A stretch of DNA of 45,000 nucleotides from Tubiluchus corallicola (lineage: Eukaryota > Priapulida > Priapulimorpha > Priapulimorphida > Tubiluchidae), in the NCBI GenBank assembly GCA_030141605.1, contig JAQGDQ010000039.1:912748-957747 (forward strand), in the 5' to 3' direction. The translations under genes and the position numbers were made by a program. Positions 1-14,300 of the stretch are shown piece after piece; position 1 is the first letter of the stretch; every line of letters begins with the position of its first letter. The notes beneath the pieces were generated by a model that saw only the letters and a list, made by a program, of their open reading frames with translations, ran no database searches and was not told the origin of the DNA.

Positions 1-105
1 ACTCAATCGTCAAGCAACAGTAACATAAGAATGGATTTACATAGCGCCCTAAAGACGAAAGGCATCCTTTATATTATTACTAGCTTCACATTGCCTAATG
101 CCTAC

Positions 106-273
106 CTCATCCGACGGTGACTGTGCAGACTTCCGACGCAACCGATTCCAGCTAACAATATTTCCGGTGTGTAAAATGAATGACGACGATTTCGAAAATT
201 CCACTTTAGTTTCCAATATTTCGAGTTTTTTAGAAACATCGTTCAGAGTTTCTAAAGTTGAACTCCCATCCAT
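106..273 (-). CDS. First coding exon of an unrecognised gene (partial)
   Basis: An ATG at 273 on the minus strand opens a 56-codon stretch ending at a good splice donor (GATGAG|GTAGGC, exon end at 106). After the donor the frame runs only to a stop near 49, as expected for an intron. The peptide begins MDGSSTLETLNDVSKKLEI. Residues 5-25 have the heptad-like leucine and isoleucine pattern of a short coiled coil, followed by a basic, serine-rich part (SWNRLRRKSAQSP). I do not recognise the family. The rest of the gene would run off the left edge. It could also be a chance open frame: there is no second exon to test it. Confidence 0.4.
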
Positions 274-2341
274 GACTTCACTACACTTGCTTAGCGTGCT
301 GTACCTGTACCAGTTTTTACTGGGTCAATTAATGTTCTGGGGCGCCATCAAACGGCAAATATTGCACTCAGAAAAATCTCGAGTTCATGACTCAGCATTA
401 TTTTTTTAGCACTTGAACTGTGAAAATGACGTCTTATAAAATAAAATTGGCTAGTAAAATAAAAAGCTAATAAAAGGCCAGGTTAAGTCTTAGAGTAAAC
501 TACCAAGTACCTATTATAATTTTACAGTATCGCAAAACCAGTTGTTGTTCCTAAAAATTAATGAATTAAAATGTTTTCAAAGTAACTTTCTAACTGGAAA
601 AAAAACTATAATGATAACCTACTTACATGGAAAAGTGCATTAATATTGATAAAAAAGAATGAATCCTAATTGCCTTAAAATATCAGTCATCGATACCTAA
701 CAATAACTTTGATCTGCAACGAATGGAAACCAACAGCCATACCTGACATTAATAAAATTACCAGATCGTCAGATTTCATGTTGCCACAAAATAATAAAAG
801 ATTATCTCTAATTTGCTATAATTGCAAACAAAAACTAAACAAGTTTATTGCATCATACATGATTTACTGTATACTTTACAAGTTGCCTCAATAAATGAAA
901 CAAGCTTTAGTTGTTTCATTAAAAAGTAGCAAACGACCAGATGAATAGAAATCAGCAAAATTGTGCAGCAACAAAAATTCCATGGGATGTTTTCAGTTCA
1001 AAATTTTAAATGTACATCTAATAATACATGAGGTAATATTGTTCCTGCTAAAAAACTTTAAAACAGAAAGAACGGTATTTTTCCTACTGATTCTATTTTC
1101 TTCTGTCAAAGTCAAGCATTACAAATAGAAATATTCCCTCACACTTAAATGGTAGCAATAATAACCACACAGTTTTTGATGATTTAAATAATAACAGCAG
1201 TTATTAACAATATAAAGAGACAAAATAATAATTATTGTTCACCAACAAAACCAAATTGTAAAATATTTACAGTAACATGTATATACATAACCACAGCTTG
1301 CTGTTTTATATGGAGTATGTACACTCAAAAATAACAATAAACTCTATACTACAAACACAGCAAAAAAGTACACATTAATTTTAAAGGCATAGATAACAAT
1401 TTGCAAAAAAAGCAACAAAATCTTGCTAGATATACACGTATTAACGAGAACTCTATTGCTATAGTACTACTAACAAGCAGCAGCAGTACACTGAGCAGCC
1501 TAGCTCCTAGAGTAATAACACGAGTAGTGTAACAACACCTACTAATATACAACATTATCTGAAATACAATAGCACATTAATGAGCTGTTTTTTCATACTA
1601 CAAATGCACCAGTTTGCGTCAATAAACTAACGAAAATAATATTATTATAATGCATTTTTAAAGTCAGCAAAAAATCTACAGAAGTGAACTTTCTAACAAA
1701 TTAATTCTACTATACTGTAGCACATTTTTTGGAAGAGAGGTCTCTTACATTCCGTACAAACATGTTCACAGAAAATTTTCTGAAAGACTTGAGAAATATT
1801 TCTAAACAGTGCTATACAACATAGTGACAGAGTCATCCAAGTTACCACTAGTAGCTATTGCTTGTTTTATAGATATAAAAGGGTCCTTGCAGCATTTACG
1901 TTTAACTACGTGCCACATACAAAACATACCAACTAATCATTATACTTCAATACACTGGGCAAAAAATAAACGAAATGTCTACATCATATGGTGATGGACA
2001 CAGCACTGTGCACAGTAACTGACACCATAAGCATCTTTCACCGGGGATTTGATCATATTTGACAAATGCAAAATGTCTTTAAGCAATGTTCAGAAAAAGA
2101 TATAACATCTTGCACCAGCGCAAACTAATGACAAATACAAACAGCTTACAGCATCATCATAAAATCCAATGAAAAACCATGTCGCAAATCTTCTCAAAAT
2201 AAACTGATCACAAAACAGTGTCAATAAACACATTTTTTCCTTTTGTTGATCCAGTTAAAAACAAACTGTTAGTGACGCCAAACCGCTACAAGCGAAATCT
2301 TATCAGATCAGAAATTTGCACTTGAACATTGGCTCCATCTA
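274..2341. other. AT-rich intergenic stretch, probably including the ZER1 3' UTR
   Basis: No convincing coding exon on either strand; the short open frames have no flanking splice sites and no recognisable product. The part next to 2342 should be the 3' UTR of the minus-strand ZER1 gene. There is no AATAAA close to its stop; the nearest minus-strand AATAAA I see is at 843-848, so the transcript end is unresolved. Confidence 0.5.
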
Positions 2342-5300
2342 TCAGTCCACTTCTGCTGGTGACTCATCTTCACTTACACTGGCTTGTTCGTTTTCCAAAT
2401 ATGCACAATGATTATCCAGAACAATGCGAGCAAGTTCCTTTATGCGACTGTACGGAGCCGGATGATGTATCAGTGCATCCAGTAGCTCCAATCCACCTTC
2501 GGCTTTAATTAATCCGCAATACTTGCTAGCTACAATGCAAAACACAACTTAATAAACAAAGAGCTGTCTAATTAAACAACAACAGTAGTTGGCTGTAATA
2601 TTAAAAATGGTATCAGAATGAACGAGCAGTCACAGTAGTATAGAAAAGCTAACTTTAACAGAAATGCTATGGGAGTTAAAACATCACACACAGAAAACAG
2701 ACAATTTCCAAACTTAATTCATTTTGAGGTGTAGTAACAGATTTTAATTTTAAAATTATAAGTGTAATCAATATTACCAAGCAATTACCTCTTTACTATG
2801 TTCGTTAAACAAAAACAGACTGTAATTTTACAAAAAGCCAAGCTTTAATTAATTTCATTAATACTTACGATAAACTTTTGTTAAATTGGCAAGAGCCCAC
2901 ACTGCCCAATGTTGAACTTGAGGTGTTTCATAACAAGGAACCAAGCGAAGAATCGGTTCAAATGACCTGCAAATATAATAAAATTCCATCAAACTGAAAT
3001 CAAGCTAAAAAGACGTCACCACTCTAAAAATGTTAACGCTACCTGTTTTAATTTTTTACAACTTCCAAAAAGATGAAAAAGAAAAATTGAAGTTCACGAT
3101 ACACATGCACTAAATTTGCCGTTTTTTGTAATACCCAGTAAAGCAGTAGAATTTATATTAGTTTTTCTTAATTGCAGGTCACATTCTGTAAATAATTCCA
3201 AGGCATTAGCCGTAAAAATTACAAACTCTTGTCAAGACACTAAAAGGCAAAATTATGGTCTACTAAAAAATCACATTTAACTAATTAAATAAAAAATTAT
3301 AAGATCACTTATAAGATCATTTCTTGGTGATTCAGGAGCTTGAGAACATCTTAGCCCTATTAAGAAACATATTTCACATTTTGGTCTACTAAATTCAGCG
3401 GTATAGCTTAATGGTAGTGTGTTTGCTTCCCATCTGGGAAGATGCTGGTTCAACTCCTGCCAAGTCACACCAAAGGCTAAAAAGTGGTACAGCTGGTTCT
3501 TCGACCAAGCACGTGGGTTTAACGAAGTAATACGCAGGTAATAATAATCGGGACCAACTTAGAAATAAGCATTGTGTTAATTAAGGTGTTATCCCTCGAC
3601 TATGTCTTAAACGAAATTATTGTTAATAATTTCTTTCCATGGACCTAATATCTCTTTCTTCATGTGAAAGAAATATATCATAAATTGAATTAAGGCAGGT
3701 TATTCTGCCAGTACCTGTAATTAATGTTTCGCTTTTTCTTCAGACTCCAGCTTTCAATAGCCTTTTCCATTCTGTACAAAACATCAGTCCTTCTTGGTCT
3801 TTCTATTGCCCAACTGCTCGGCCCGTCTGAAGATATGTGAGCGAGAACACCAGCTGAATTATAGCTGACCTCTATACCATCACTAGTGCTGTCCAACAGC
3901 TCACTGCATCACGTTAAAAAATCAATAACATTTTCAAAATCAACAAAGACATTAAACAGAATAATCTTAGTCGATTTGAATGTACACCTCTGTCAATAAA
4001 AGAAACGTCTAACAATAAACATGACAAACCAACCGACAGATTGCCTCACATTTCAAATGACTCAGCATTTTAGTATTTGGTGACACCAATGTCGTAAACT
4101 TTCCTGAAATAGCAGGATAAGCATAGTGAACTATCATCAAATGGTAAAAAAAATGAAACATCGTAAAATAGTATCTCTTTAGTAAAATATAATACCCACT
4201 TAAAAACACTGATGTACTCAGTTGTCATCATATGATGTCTTAATTCTTTCACTTCAGCCACATTGCCTAGTAAACCCATCATATTTCTAAGTAATTCATC
4301 CCGCTCTGGAAAATTCTAGAAAAACAACAAGAGCAATTTGATGATACTAAGAATATTCATAAGCAACAATCACTGTCATTTAACTATAAAATTGACTTGA
4401 CTAATTAATGAGTTGTAAATCGGAAAAATCTGCTTAAGGAAATACTCACTCTCAAGCATTCCAAAAACAAATGCATTCCATTTCCATCCAAAAATCGACT
4501 GCAGTTTGAAGGCGTTTCATCTACAGTAACAAACAAATTCTCATATTAATTGACTGAAGCAACATTCACTGTCTACAGCATAGTAATTAAATTAAACAAA
4601 TTTCAATGCAAAACATTTTATACTAATATAATAACATTATAGTATAATAAATGCTTCGTGGTAAATTAACCACATAAAGACAAAGCCATAACTTAATTAT
4701 GATCTTGCAAAGAGGAAGTCTTTAAAACTTCAACAATTTAAAGTCACATAAACAATCATCAAATACTTTAATCTCAATTTTTTGTGAAGCATCAAATTTT
4801 TACAGATATATTTTATTAGAAAGCTGGATATAACATCAACAAACTGTAACTTTACAAAGCAAACATCATTTTCTATATGAACCTAACTTCTTTCTTTAGC
4901 AAAGCTTAAAAGAGTATTTGGCAATTGCATATTTTATGCAATTACATGATGGGTTAAAAAATCCTGTTACCCAAACAAAGGTTAGGTTACATGACACCAC
5001 TGGTGTAAAGTAAAATTACAGATGAATTGACACCATAAAGCTAGCAGTACTCAATATATACTTACCAGTAACATTCCACATTGTACTCCAAGCAATGTCC
5101 ATTACGTCATCGCAAACTTGATTCTCAAGACGTTTCGTTATCACATCTAACATTATCTACAATATGAGAAGTATCAGAATAGAATTTTATAACTTTATTG
5201 TTAATTTTTTTAATATTGTACCTACAACAGTTTTATCATGTTTGTTTTTCCTTCTTTTTCACACAGGCTGCTGTGATCTTCAACCAAGTTTAATGAAAAA

Positions 5301-8300
5301 TTGTCTAAAACGACAGACTAGACACTACAAGAATCTTTTCTATACTAATAAATGGCACGGCGATTTTTATAGATTTAACCATTCTTGCACATAGTGAATG
5401 GTAAAAATTAAGAAAAAAATGCTTTTTGATTTTAGTGGCAAAAGGAAATTGAAAAAGAAATGAAATGTCAAACAGCAAAAAGTATTTTGCAATTTTAATT
5501 TGTGAGACACATTATGATAATTTAAAGCAAAATATCAAGAAAAGTAACTTTTATGATAGAATTACAAAAATCCGTGTAGTTGTTTAAAATATGAGTAACA
5601 CAGGCAAATCTTGGAATACGAGAATAATTAATTATTCAGTATAGTAGCCTACTGGTCTAATGCATCTGCCTCCTAAACAGAAAGTCTGTGGTTCAAATCC
5701 AAACTGTATTCCAACTTTTTTTTTACATTTCCTGCCTCTCAAATTTGGCATTAAAATTTAATTAACTATGGGTTTATACCATCAAGAGAATAACTAATAT
5801 ATTCCACACGTATTCTATACATTTAGATACATTAAGAAGGCATCATTATACCTCTATAGCACCATGTTCCCCGACTAGCCGTTTTTGCTCACCATCTACT
5901 TGACAAGCGAGGCTGTTTAATAAGTAGATGCTGACTCTTTGGATAAAGGGATCCTGAGACTCTCTTCCTACTGTTCTCAGCAGTACTTTAACCAGCTTCT
6001 CATATGCAAATAACTAAACCAAAGATTATTTATTATCACTCAGATTTTGAAGATAAGCAATCAATTATTCAGGCAAGTCCAGTGACACGATGAACGAAGT
6101 TAGTTTTCCACTGTGCTGTGGTGAAAAGGCCAGTGTAGGCACTCAAAGCAAAAGCTATAGATTCCATTTAATTAAAACGGGGCTGCTTTCTAAGCACTAC
6201 GACAAATTTTTCAAATTCATATTTATTTTCAAATCTGTATTACCATTTTAGGCAGAAGAGAAACAACAAAGAATGCTTATCAAAAGCTGACAGTCTAAAA
6301 AAAGTTTGGAAGCCCCGCCCAGTGCACATCCATCCTCTCGTTGTCAAGACGATTATAATCATTGAAAAAAAATTATGAAAATGGCATTAAAATACCTCTC
6401 AGAGCACTTATATTACAATTAATATTACAAATGAAAATAAATAATACAACTACCACATCATGAGGCATGGAAAACTGGCAGAGAGTTAAGCAGCCGTTTC
6501 TCATCATCTGAAAGAAAACAAAATGACAAATTAATTTGAAGCTACTTAACTCAGCTTAGCAAACTACACTAGCACCAACTTCGAACCAACAGCACATCTA
6601 CACGTTTTGAAAATTATATTTTTGCGAGATTTGCCATGATAATTAATATTAATCTTATTAGGAGGTTGAAAAAACAGATTTTAGCGGACATAACCTGACA
6701 CACAATATACAACAAATCAAATCTTATAAAAAATTAAAACAAATAAAATTGAAAAATAACTGAGCAGACAGATACACCTTTTTTTTGAAAATGTGCTTTA
6801 TCTCGAAGCACAAGTAAACTGATAAATTCCAGCTACAGCAAGGGTGTGCAAACCGTGGCCCGCGGAGAGATGTTGTGTGGCCCACGAAGAGGTTTGTCAA
6901 CCTAATAAAAGTGCGACCCAGGCAATGAATTGAGTCGTAAGTATCAGGAAGTTTTTTCTAGCTAAAGTCAGCAATAGGAGGACCAACCAGCCAATCTCTA
7001 GGCTTCTATTATAGGGTCTGTTGAATCAGCTCAGTCGTCTTCTTGGTCATAGTAGGTAGATCATTTTGATTTGGTTATTTTATAATATGTAATTTATTTT
7101 ATATAATAAATATATATAATAACCAAGTCAAAAAGATCTACCTGCTATGACCAACAAGGCGACTGGGCCGATCAATTTATAAGTAGCTTGCAAGCTGAAA
7201 GTATGGTCACCCTTGATATAGGCGGATTCCCAGACCTTAGTTTCTGTTTAGGCACGGCAATTCACGCCTCAATCAGTGGTTGTTTCAGTGTTTCATCAGG
7301 TGTAGTGTTCTTATAGATCAGAATCAGTACTAATGTGCATTGTAATAAGATTACCTGACAGTGAAAAATTATCCATCATCTTATCTTATCACAGTGCCAC
7401 AAACACAAAATAGAAATGCAGAAAAATGATAACTAGCTATAACATACCGAATTCTGCATGTTGAACCGATCCATTCCATTTAGTAAAGCAGTAATAATCT
7501 TCCTAAGAAAGAATTTAGATTTCGTATTTATTATTGGGTTTTAAAATGTTCAAAGCACCACTGAGCTATTTTCAATGTGATGTGTGCAGTACTAGTTACC
7601 TAATTATATTGCATCAAAACATACACGCATTAATTAACTTTCAAGACGTGTTCCTAAAAAGCTTCATTTTAGTGTTGACTAACACATTGGGAAAAATTTA
7701 TAAGTATTATATTTAGTATAGGCAATGTATGAAATGCATGCCATTTACTACATTTAGAAAAATTTAAACGTTAGAATAGTGCTGCCAGCCACCCAGTGCT
7801 CCACATTTTCACACAATGATAGAGCTACCCGGGAAAACACTGTTAAAAGTTCCAGCAAGCATACAAATTAGACTGTCTTTATCCAATCACATTTTGTGAA
7901 AATTTGACTAAATTAAACTAACTAAACCCGACTGACTCGACCTAATAAATATAATTAAAACCACGTTACAGCAAATGTAGATAATAAAGACTAGCTAACT
8001 TTAAAATCATTTTATCAATTCATTCTAATATCTCAGTAAACATACTTAGAACATACAAATATGCAGTAAATAGCACTGCATTCACAATTAACTCACCTTT
8101 TTACTTTCGAAGTAAAAATTGGCTTCTCATCGCTCTTCATAATATAAAACAGAGATGCACTAAATACAGAAAAAAATCAATATTCAGATCTTGTTGCTAA
8201 TTACAAACACAAAAACAAACTTGCTTTGCTGAACTATCTGAGCATCTTATACAATTTTGTCTCTAGCATTTTCATACTTAACACATTTTTATGCTAAACC

Positions 8301-11300
8301 TCCACCTGATATTTAACTAACACTAATTTACTGAGAATTACTAATTTATGTAAAAGGTATAAACTCTATAAAACTGACAGAGCTCTTACCTCCCAGATAT
8401 CTGCACTAGTTTATTATTAGCATGGTTTTCCATAGCTAATAGAATCAACTGAAAAATAAAATGTTTTTCACATTAGCGGCTCAAGAAAATGCTGTAAAAA
8501 TGTTTTTAATTTGAATGTGTGGTGAACATTTTTTCTCATTACGTTCTAGATATCGATGCAATATGGTTCAATGGCACACGTAACAAAAAATGCATTGGAT
8601 AAAGTACACTTGTAACCGGTGTTTTGGCATGCATAGACCATCTTTCAGAGTTTAACCAACTGACTTATATGCTCATTAAACTCATTAAAAGTCACCCTGC
8701 TTTGTTCTGCAGCAAAGAACTAATCTTGCCCAGCAGATAAATAGATAACAACCTTCACAGAAGAAAACAATATGTAAATAAACAATTCTCATAGACCAAT
8801 GTAACACACACACGCGCGCGCACGCACACACACACACACACATACAGTACCCCACAGGGTAGTATATTGGGACCACTGTTGTCTGTTTTGTTTATTAACG
8901 ATCTACCTGAAGTTCTCGATCCTGTTACTTGTAAATTATATGCTGATGATTTGAAAATGTGTGCTTCATGTGCAGGCCATTTATTATTGCGTTGTGCTAC
9001 TGACCAATTAACAGACTGGTCCTACAAATGGCAACTGAATATAGCTGCGCATAAGTGCACCATGTTTCATTTAATATTTGGCAATCCTTATCTTCAGTAT
9101 TTTCCTAATGGCACCCCCCTTACCCATAGTAACGAATGTAATGACTTGAGTGTTACAGTATTATCCGCTTTCAAATTCTCAACACATTGTATCATAGTTT
9201 CTAAAGCATTTTGTATGGCAAACATGATTTTTCGGTGTTTCTACACTATAAACAAAACTGCACTGTTGAATGCTTATAAAGCTTATGTGCGTCCCTTGTT
9301 GGAGTACTGCTCATCAGTGTGGTCCCAGCACTATATGCAAGATACTGACAGTATTGAAAAGGTCCAGAGATATTTTTCTCGTAGGCTGTACCAACGATGT
9401 CACTTTAATTATGTCTCTTATTTAGACAGACTGTCAAAACTAGAATTGCAGCCACTCGAATTAAAACACTAGTTTGTGATCTTAAGATGTTATACAAAAT
9501 TTGTCATAAATAGTGGATTTAAGTTTTGATGATTTTTTCCAGTGTGCTTCAACCAACCACTTGCATGGTCACAACTTTAAATTGTGTACATCTTTCTCGA
9601 GATTAAACGTATCAAAATTTTCATTTGCTAACAGAGTTGTAAACATTTGGAATGCTCTGGATTCTCATGTAGTTCTAGCTACCAGTTTGTCAGTTTTCAG
9701 TAAAAGATTAACTAATGCTAATTTACTGCCCATTGCAACGTTATCCAAAACATGTAACATTGTCATGGCGTAATTGGTTCTTTCCAAATCGTATTACTGT
9801 ATAAAACGTGTTGTATATAGTATATAATTCATATTTAGGTACATTTTATTAGGAGCTTTTTAATGAGAGATATTCAACTTTAGGGTATTGTTTTTAGAAT
9901 TTTATTTCTGTGCATCTTTTTAAGTCTTATAGGAACAGCGTAAGTGCGTATGCACCTGGAGATTCTTTCTTTCATACAATTTTAGTATATGCATAAATGT
10001 CAATAATAAATAAATAAATGTGAAAATGTAGGTACTCAGGTTTGTGTAGAAAATGAAAGTTGTTTGCTTTATACTGTTTAACATGCTTGTCTGACAACAA
10101 AGCACATGATTCACTAGTTACAGTTATTAAACAGATTTCAAAGTGACCTTAAAACCAACATGTTTTACCCTATTAGTATAATTGTGAATTTACTCATGTG
10201 CACTGTACCTCAAGTGCGCGGCGGTTATTATGCACTGTCGTTGTCCTATATAGTTGAAATAAATCATTCAATGACCTTACTAGCTGTTCAACTCTATCCA
10301 TGTAGTGTTCCAGTGAGGTTATAATCTGTTGTTCATTAGCATCTCCAGCAACCTGCATGAATCAAGTAACAGACTGACATTACTATCCCATAAAATGGCT
10401 AAAAATACAAATGTGTTGATTAAACGCAACAGCTTAAATACAAACACACAATTGCTTAACTAAATATTGAAAAGAGGCAAAACAGAACAATTCTGAACTT
10501 GCCTTGAACTATCGAACATGGTCTTAATATATTTTCTTAATATTTTAACTACCTTACCTGAAAAAATATCAACATATCAATTTTTAGTGATATTTTAAAA
10601 CAATAGCTCAATCAGTTTTAATTGTGTTGCCACATTTCTGATCTCACGTATTGTACAATAAAAGCTCGACAACTGTAAGATAATAAAATATGCAAAGAAA
10701 ATTTCAAAAGTTTTGCCAAATTTAAAACTGCAAAAAGTTAATCCAAGGTTTCTTAAACAATGTGGCACTCAAACACTGCAGTCTGTCACCTCAGCAATGC
10801 ACTTTACTCATGAGTTCAGCAAGCCATCAATACAGACAACTGTAGTGACTGTAGAGACCCGTCCGCTCTTAGTATTCGCCTTTAACTCATCATTGGTAGA
10901 CAATGCACATGTTAGATATGCAGGTTTTACAGTAAAGTAATAAGCCTTTTCACAGTTCTAGCGATTGATGATGATCGTGAAAAGGTCAAAGGTTAAGTGA
11001 AACAGACAATGCCTCACAGACCAAGCTACTGTAATAGTAATGGTTTTAACAGCTAGCTAGAATGATACCTAGTTCATTTTTTCTTGTGCCCAAGCAAGAT
11101 CCTGCTAATACGTCACTCTGTGCACAGACTAATGCATAGGCCCCTACTTAAGTAAAGTCCATGTAAGACAAATGAAGTTACTGAACTAATGCATCAGATG
11201 GCTTTGCTTTACATACATGTGACATGACGGTTGTAGTCAAGACGTATTGCTGGGTTCACTGAACCTTCGACCTACAGCAACTGTGCATGTGCACAACGAA

Positions 11301-14300
11301 ACAGTGAAAAAGCTTACTGCCCAAAAAGTACAGCTTATAATCACTTAACTACAAGAATCCTTAAGAAATAAAACCGTAGCTATATGATAACCTATAAGAA
11401 ATGACATAAAATCAATGCATATATTGAGAAAAGGTAACCCCCGTGAATGTCACTTCAGAACCAGCTATACACTAAATCCGGTAAAATACTAAACTACATT
11501 ACTTTTACAACATACAAGACTATAACAGAATTTTTTTGCTTAATAATAACATTACCTGTAGTGCTGGGATGTGTTGCCGAAGGCAAGGTTCATTTACGCA
11601 GTTCAGAAGACCAAGAAATTCCAGAGGTTGACGTAAACATCGAAGAGCAATGATTTCACTCTGAATAACACTACGAACAACAAAAGCATTAAAGTCAAAC
11701 AAAACCCTCACTGTAATAAGCTTTTACAACTTGCAATCAAACTCTCATTACAAATATTCAGTTTATTTTTATAAACTTACTGTAAACTTGTTTCTTTTGA
11801 TTTTTATCACTTCGTTGTTAGCGGTATTAAATTTGAAGAAATGCCATTTTTCGTTGCACGAGACAAATGATGTAATGAGTACAATCACGAGGTCACCAAA
11901 GATCGGTAAACAAACACGGTTTAACCAAAAACGATTTTTACACTAAGTACGTCATTCTCACTCACTCGCGCCAAAGATGCAAAACATAGCAATCTTTGCG
12001 GTTTTTGGCAAACAATGGCAGTCTTTGCGGCAATGCACATGTTCGAAATTTGCCAGAAAAATTCAAGATATTTAATTTATAACTTTCATTCGTTTAATGA
12101 TAACTGGGAATTCTTTGTGTAATCATAATAATATCGCTAAAAAACCGCCAGTGTCTGTTGGAGTTATATAAGCCTTTAAGTCGAACCAAGGCCATACAAA
12201 AAGTAATGTTTTACATTTATAATATTAATTTTAGTAGTGAATCAGTTGTTGCAACTTGGTGTGCTTACTTTTTAGCACTATCAACTTTTTTCTGCCTAAA
12301 GCCACCAACATCATTGCTATCGTCATCGTCATCGTCATCGAAGTAATGATGACTGTTGTGGTTTTGTAAAGCATTTTGCTGGGGTTGCTCAAGAGCAGCT
12401 AGTTCAGTACAAGAAATGTCTAATGACACCAATGCAGGTAAACTGCTGACAATCATTTGTAGCAACGAATTTGCCTTCCGAAAATCCATGGTTGCTTGCT
12501 CTTCACTACGTGAAATGTCTAAATGCCTGAAAAAGAGACACACTACAGTACATTCAAGTCCAATGAGGTTAATATGTCACCTATTCAAGGATTCTAAGCA
12601 CAAAAACATATGAATGGTTCTCCAAAAAGTCTACCACTCATTTTGAGAAAAGTAAATGCAAAAGACTTAATACAGACTGTGTGCAAAACGACAATGCATA
12701 AAAATATCATAAAATAGTCATTTAACTCCTTCACAACTATCAATATTTAGGCCGTTTTGGCACCCTTGGATATATGATATATATATATTTATAGTGTATG
12801 ATATATAAAGAAAATTTAATTCTTTTTCAGAATGAATATATATATATATATATATATATCATTCTGTCATATATATATCATTCTGATATATATATATATC
12901 ATATATATCATTGAGGCATATCAATATATATATATAATATATATATATATATACTTTCAGAATAAATAAATAAATATATATATATTTATTTATTTTGAGA
13001 GAAATAAATTTTCTTTCTAGCACTGTAAATTTAATGTTTAGATCTTTTACTGATTAGCAGGATAATTTGAGACGTTTGCAAAATTCCACTGAGTTTTCAT
13101 TTCAAAGTTTTTTCATATCATTCCAAATGACAGCTTACACATATGACTGTTCAACAAAAAATCTCTAGAGCATTGTAAATTCAAAAGCATGATAATATTC
13201 AAATGTGTTCCGAGTACTGCTCACTGTCATTGCTTGCTGTTGCTACTTTCTGTGAATATACACTCAAATGACAACAAAGATTACCTCGGCCTGCTAATAA
13301 TAGCCTGCGCAAATGAGGGTCGGACAGATCAAGTTCATTGTTACCTGAGATGTTATACAAGTGCAAAGCAAAATTTTTAACCATTAGTTTGCAAAACACT
13401 TCCTCAAAGACTGAAAATGAAGAACACAACAGAACTTTTTTGTTCTCATATAATTTACTTGTAAGCTATCAGTTTTTTTTAAAAATTTCACAAAATTTGG
13501 AGAGTAGAAACTTTATGCTAATAGGGAATTGTTTTTTAACGTGTCCGGAAAGAGTTAAAGTGCCTAAATAAAATACTAAAAACAGGATTGTAATCAAAAT
13601 GCCTAAACCTTCACAAAGCCTTTAACATGTATTTCTGTCAAATATATATATAGTATATATATATATATATATTAGTAGGACAATACATTTTAAATGTATA
13701 ACAATACCTTTTAAATGTGTAAACAGAATCCTGCAAGAAACGTTTGTAATCAATAAAAATATTTTTACCTGAGTGTTTTGATGTTGCAAATAGTGTTTAC
13801 AAAACGATGAAAGTCAACAACATCATACAAAACAAGAACAGACAAGTTTTTTAGATGTGAAATATGACGTAGAATCCCATCACTATGGCACAGTGACAAG
13901 TCCAAATACTGTAACTGATGTAACGGCTGTAACAATTTTTGAAAAGCTGTAGGCGCTTCGGCAAGTGAAATATCAAGGTTATTAATGGTCAAGACACGTA
14001 GATTCGGAAATAAGGATTCCACATTCAAGTGCGATTGATCGTCTTCTGTCAGACGTGATAGCGAAGAAGGACTAATATAGTCCAATTGGTCTGGTTTTGT
14101 TTCGTTAACTGATGTAGAAGACAACAACTGCGGTGCTGAAAGACCCAATCTTAAAATCCGCAGACTACGTATTTGCTGAATCCTGTGCATGGATAAATGT
14201 GTTAATTTCTTACAATTTGAAATATTCAGTTCTATGAGAGAATGATTACTGATAACAGCAATATCAGCATCAGTTACTTCATCACTGTCCTGAAAGTTGA

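Noticed and set aside
5650-5712. tRNA-Arg(CCU) gene
   Set aside because: Same reasoning: imperfect stems and a SINE body directly behind.
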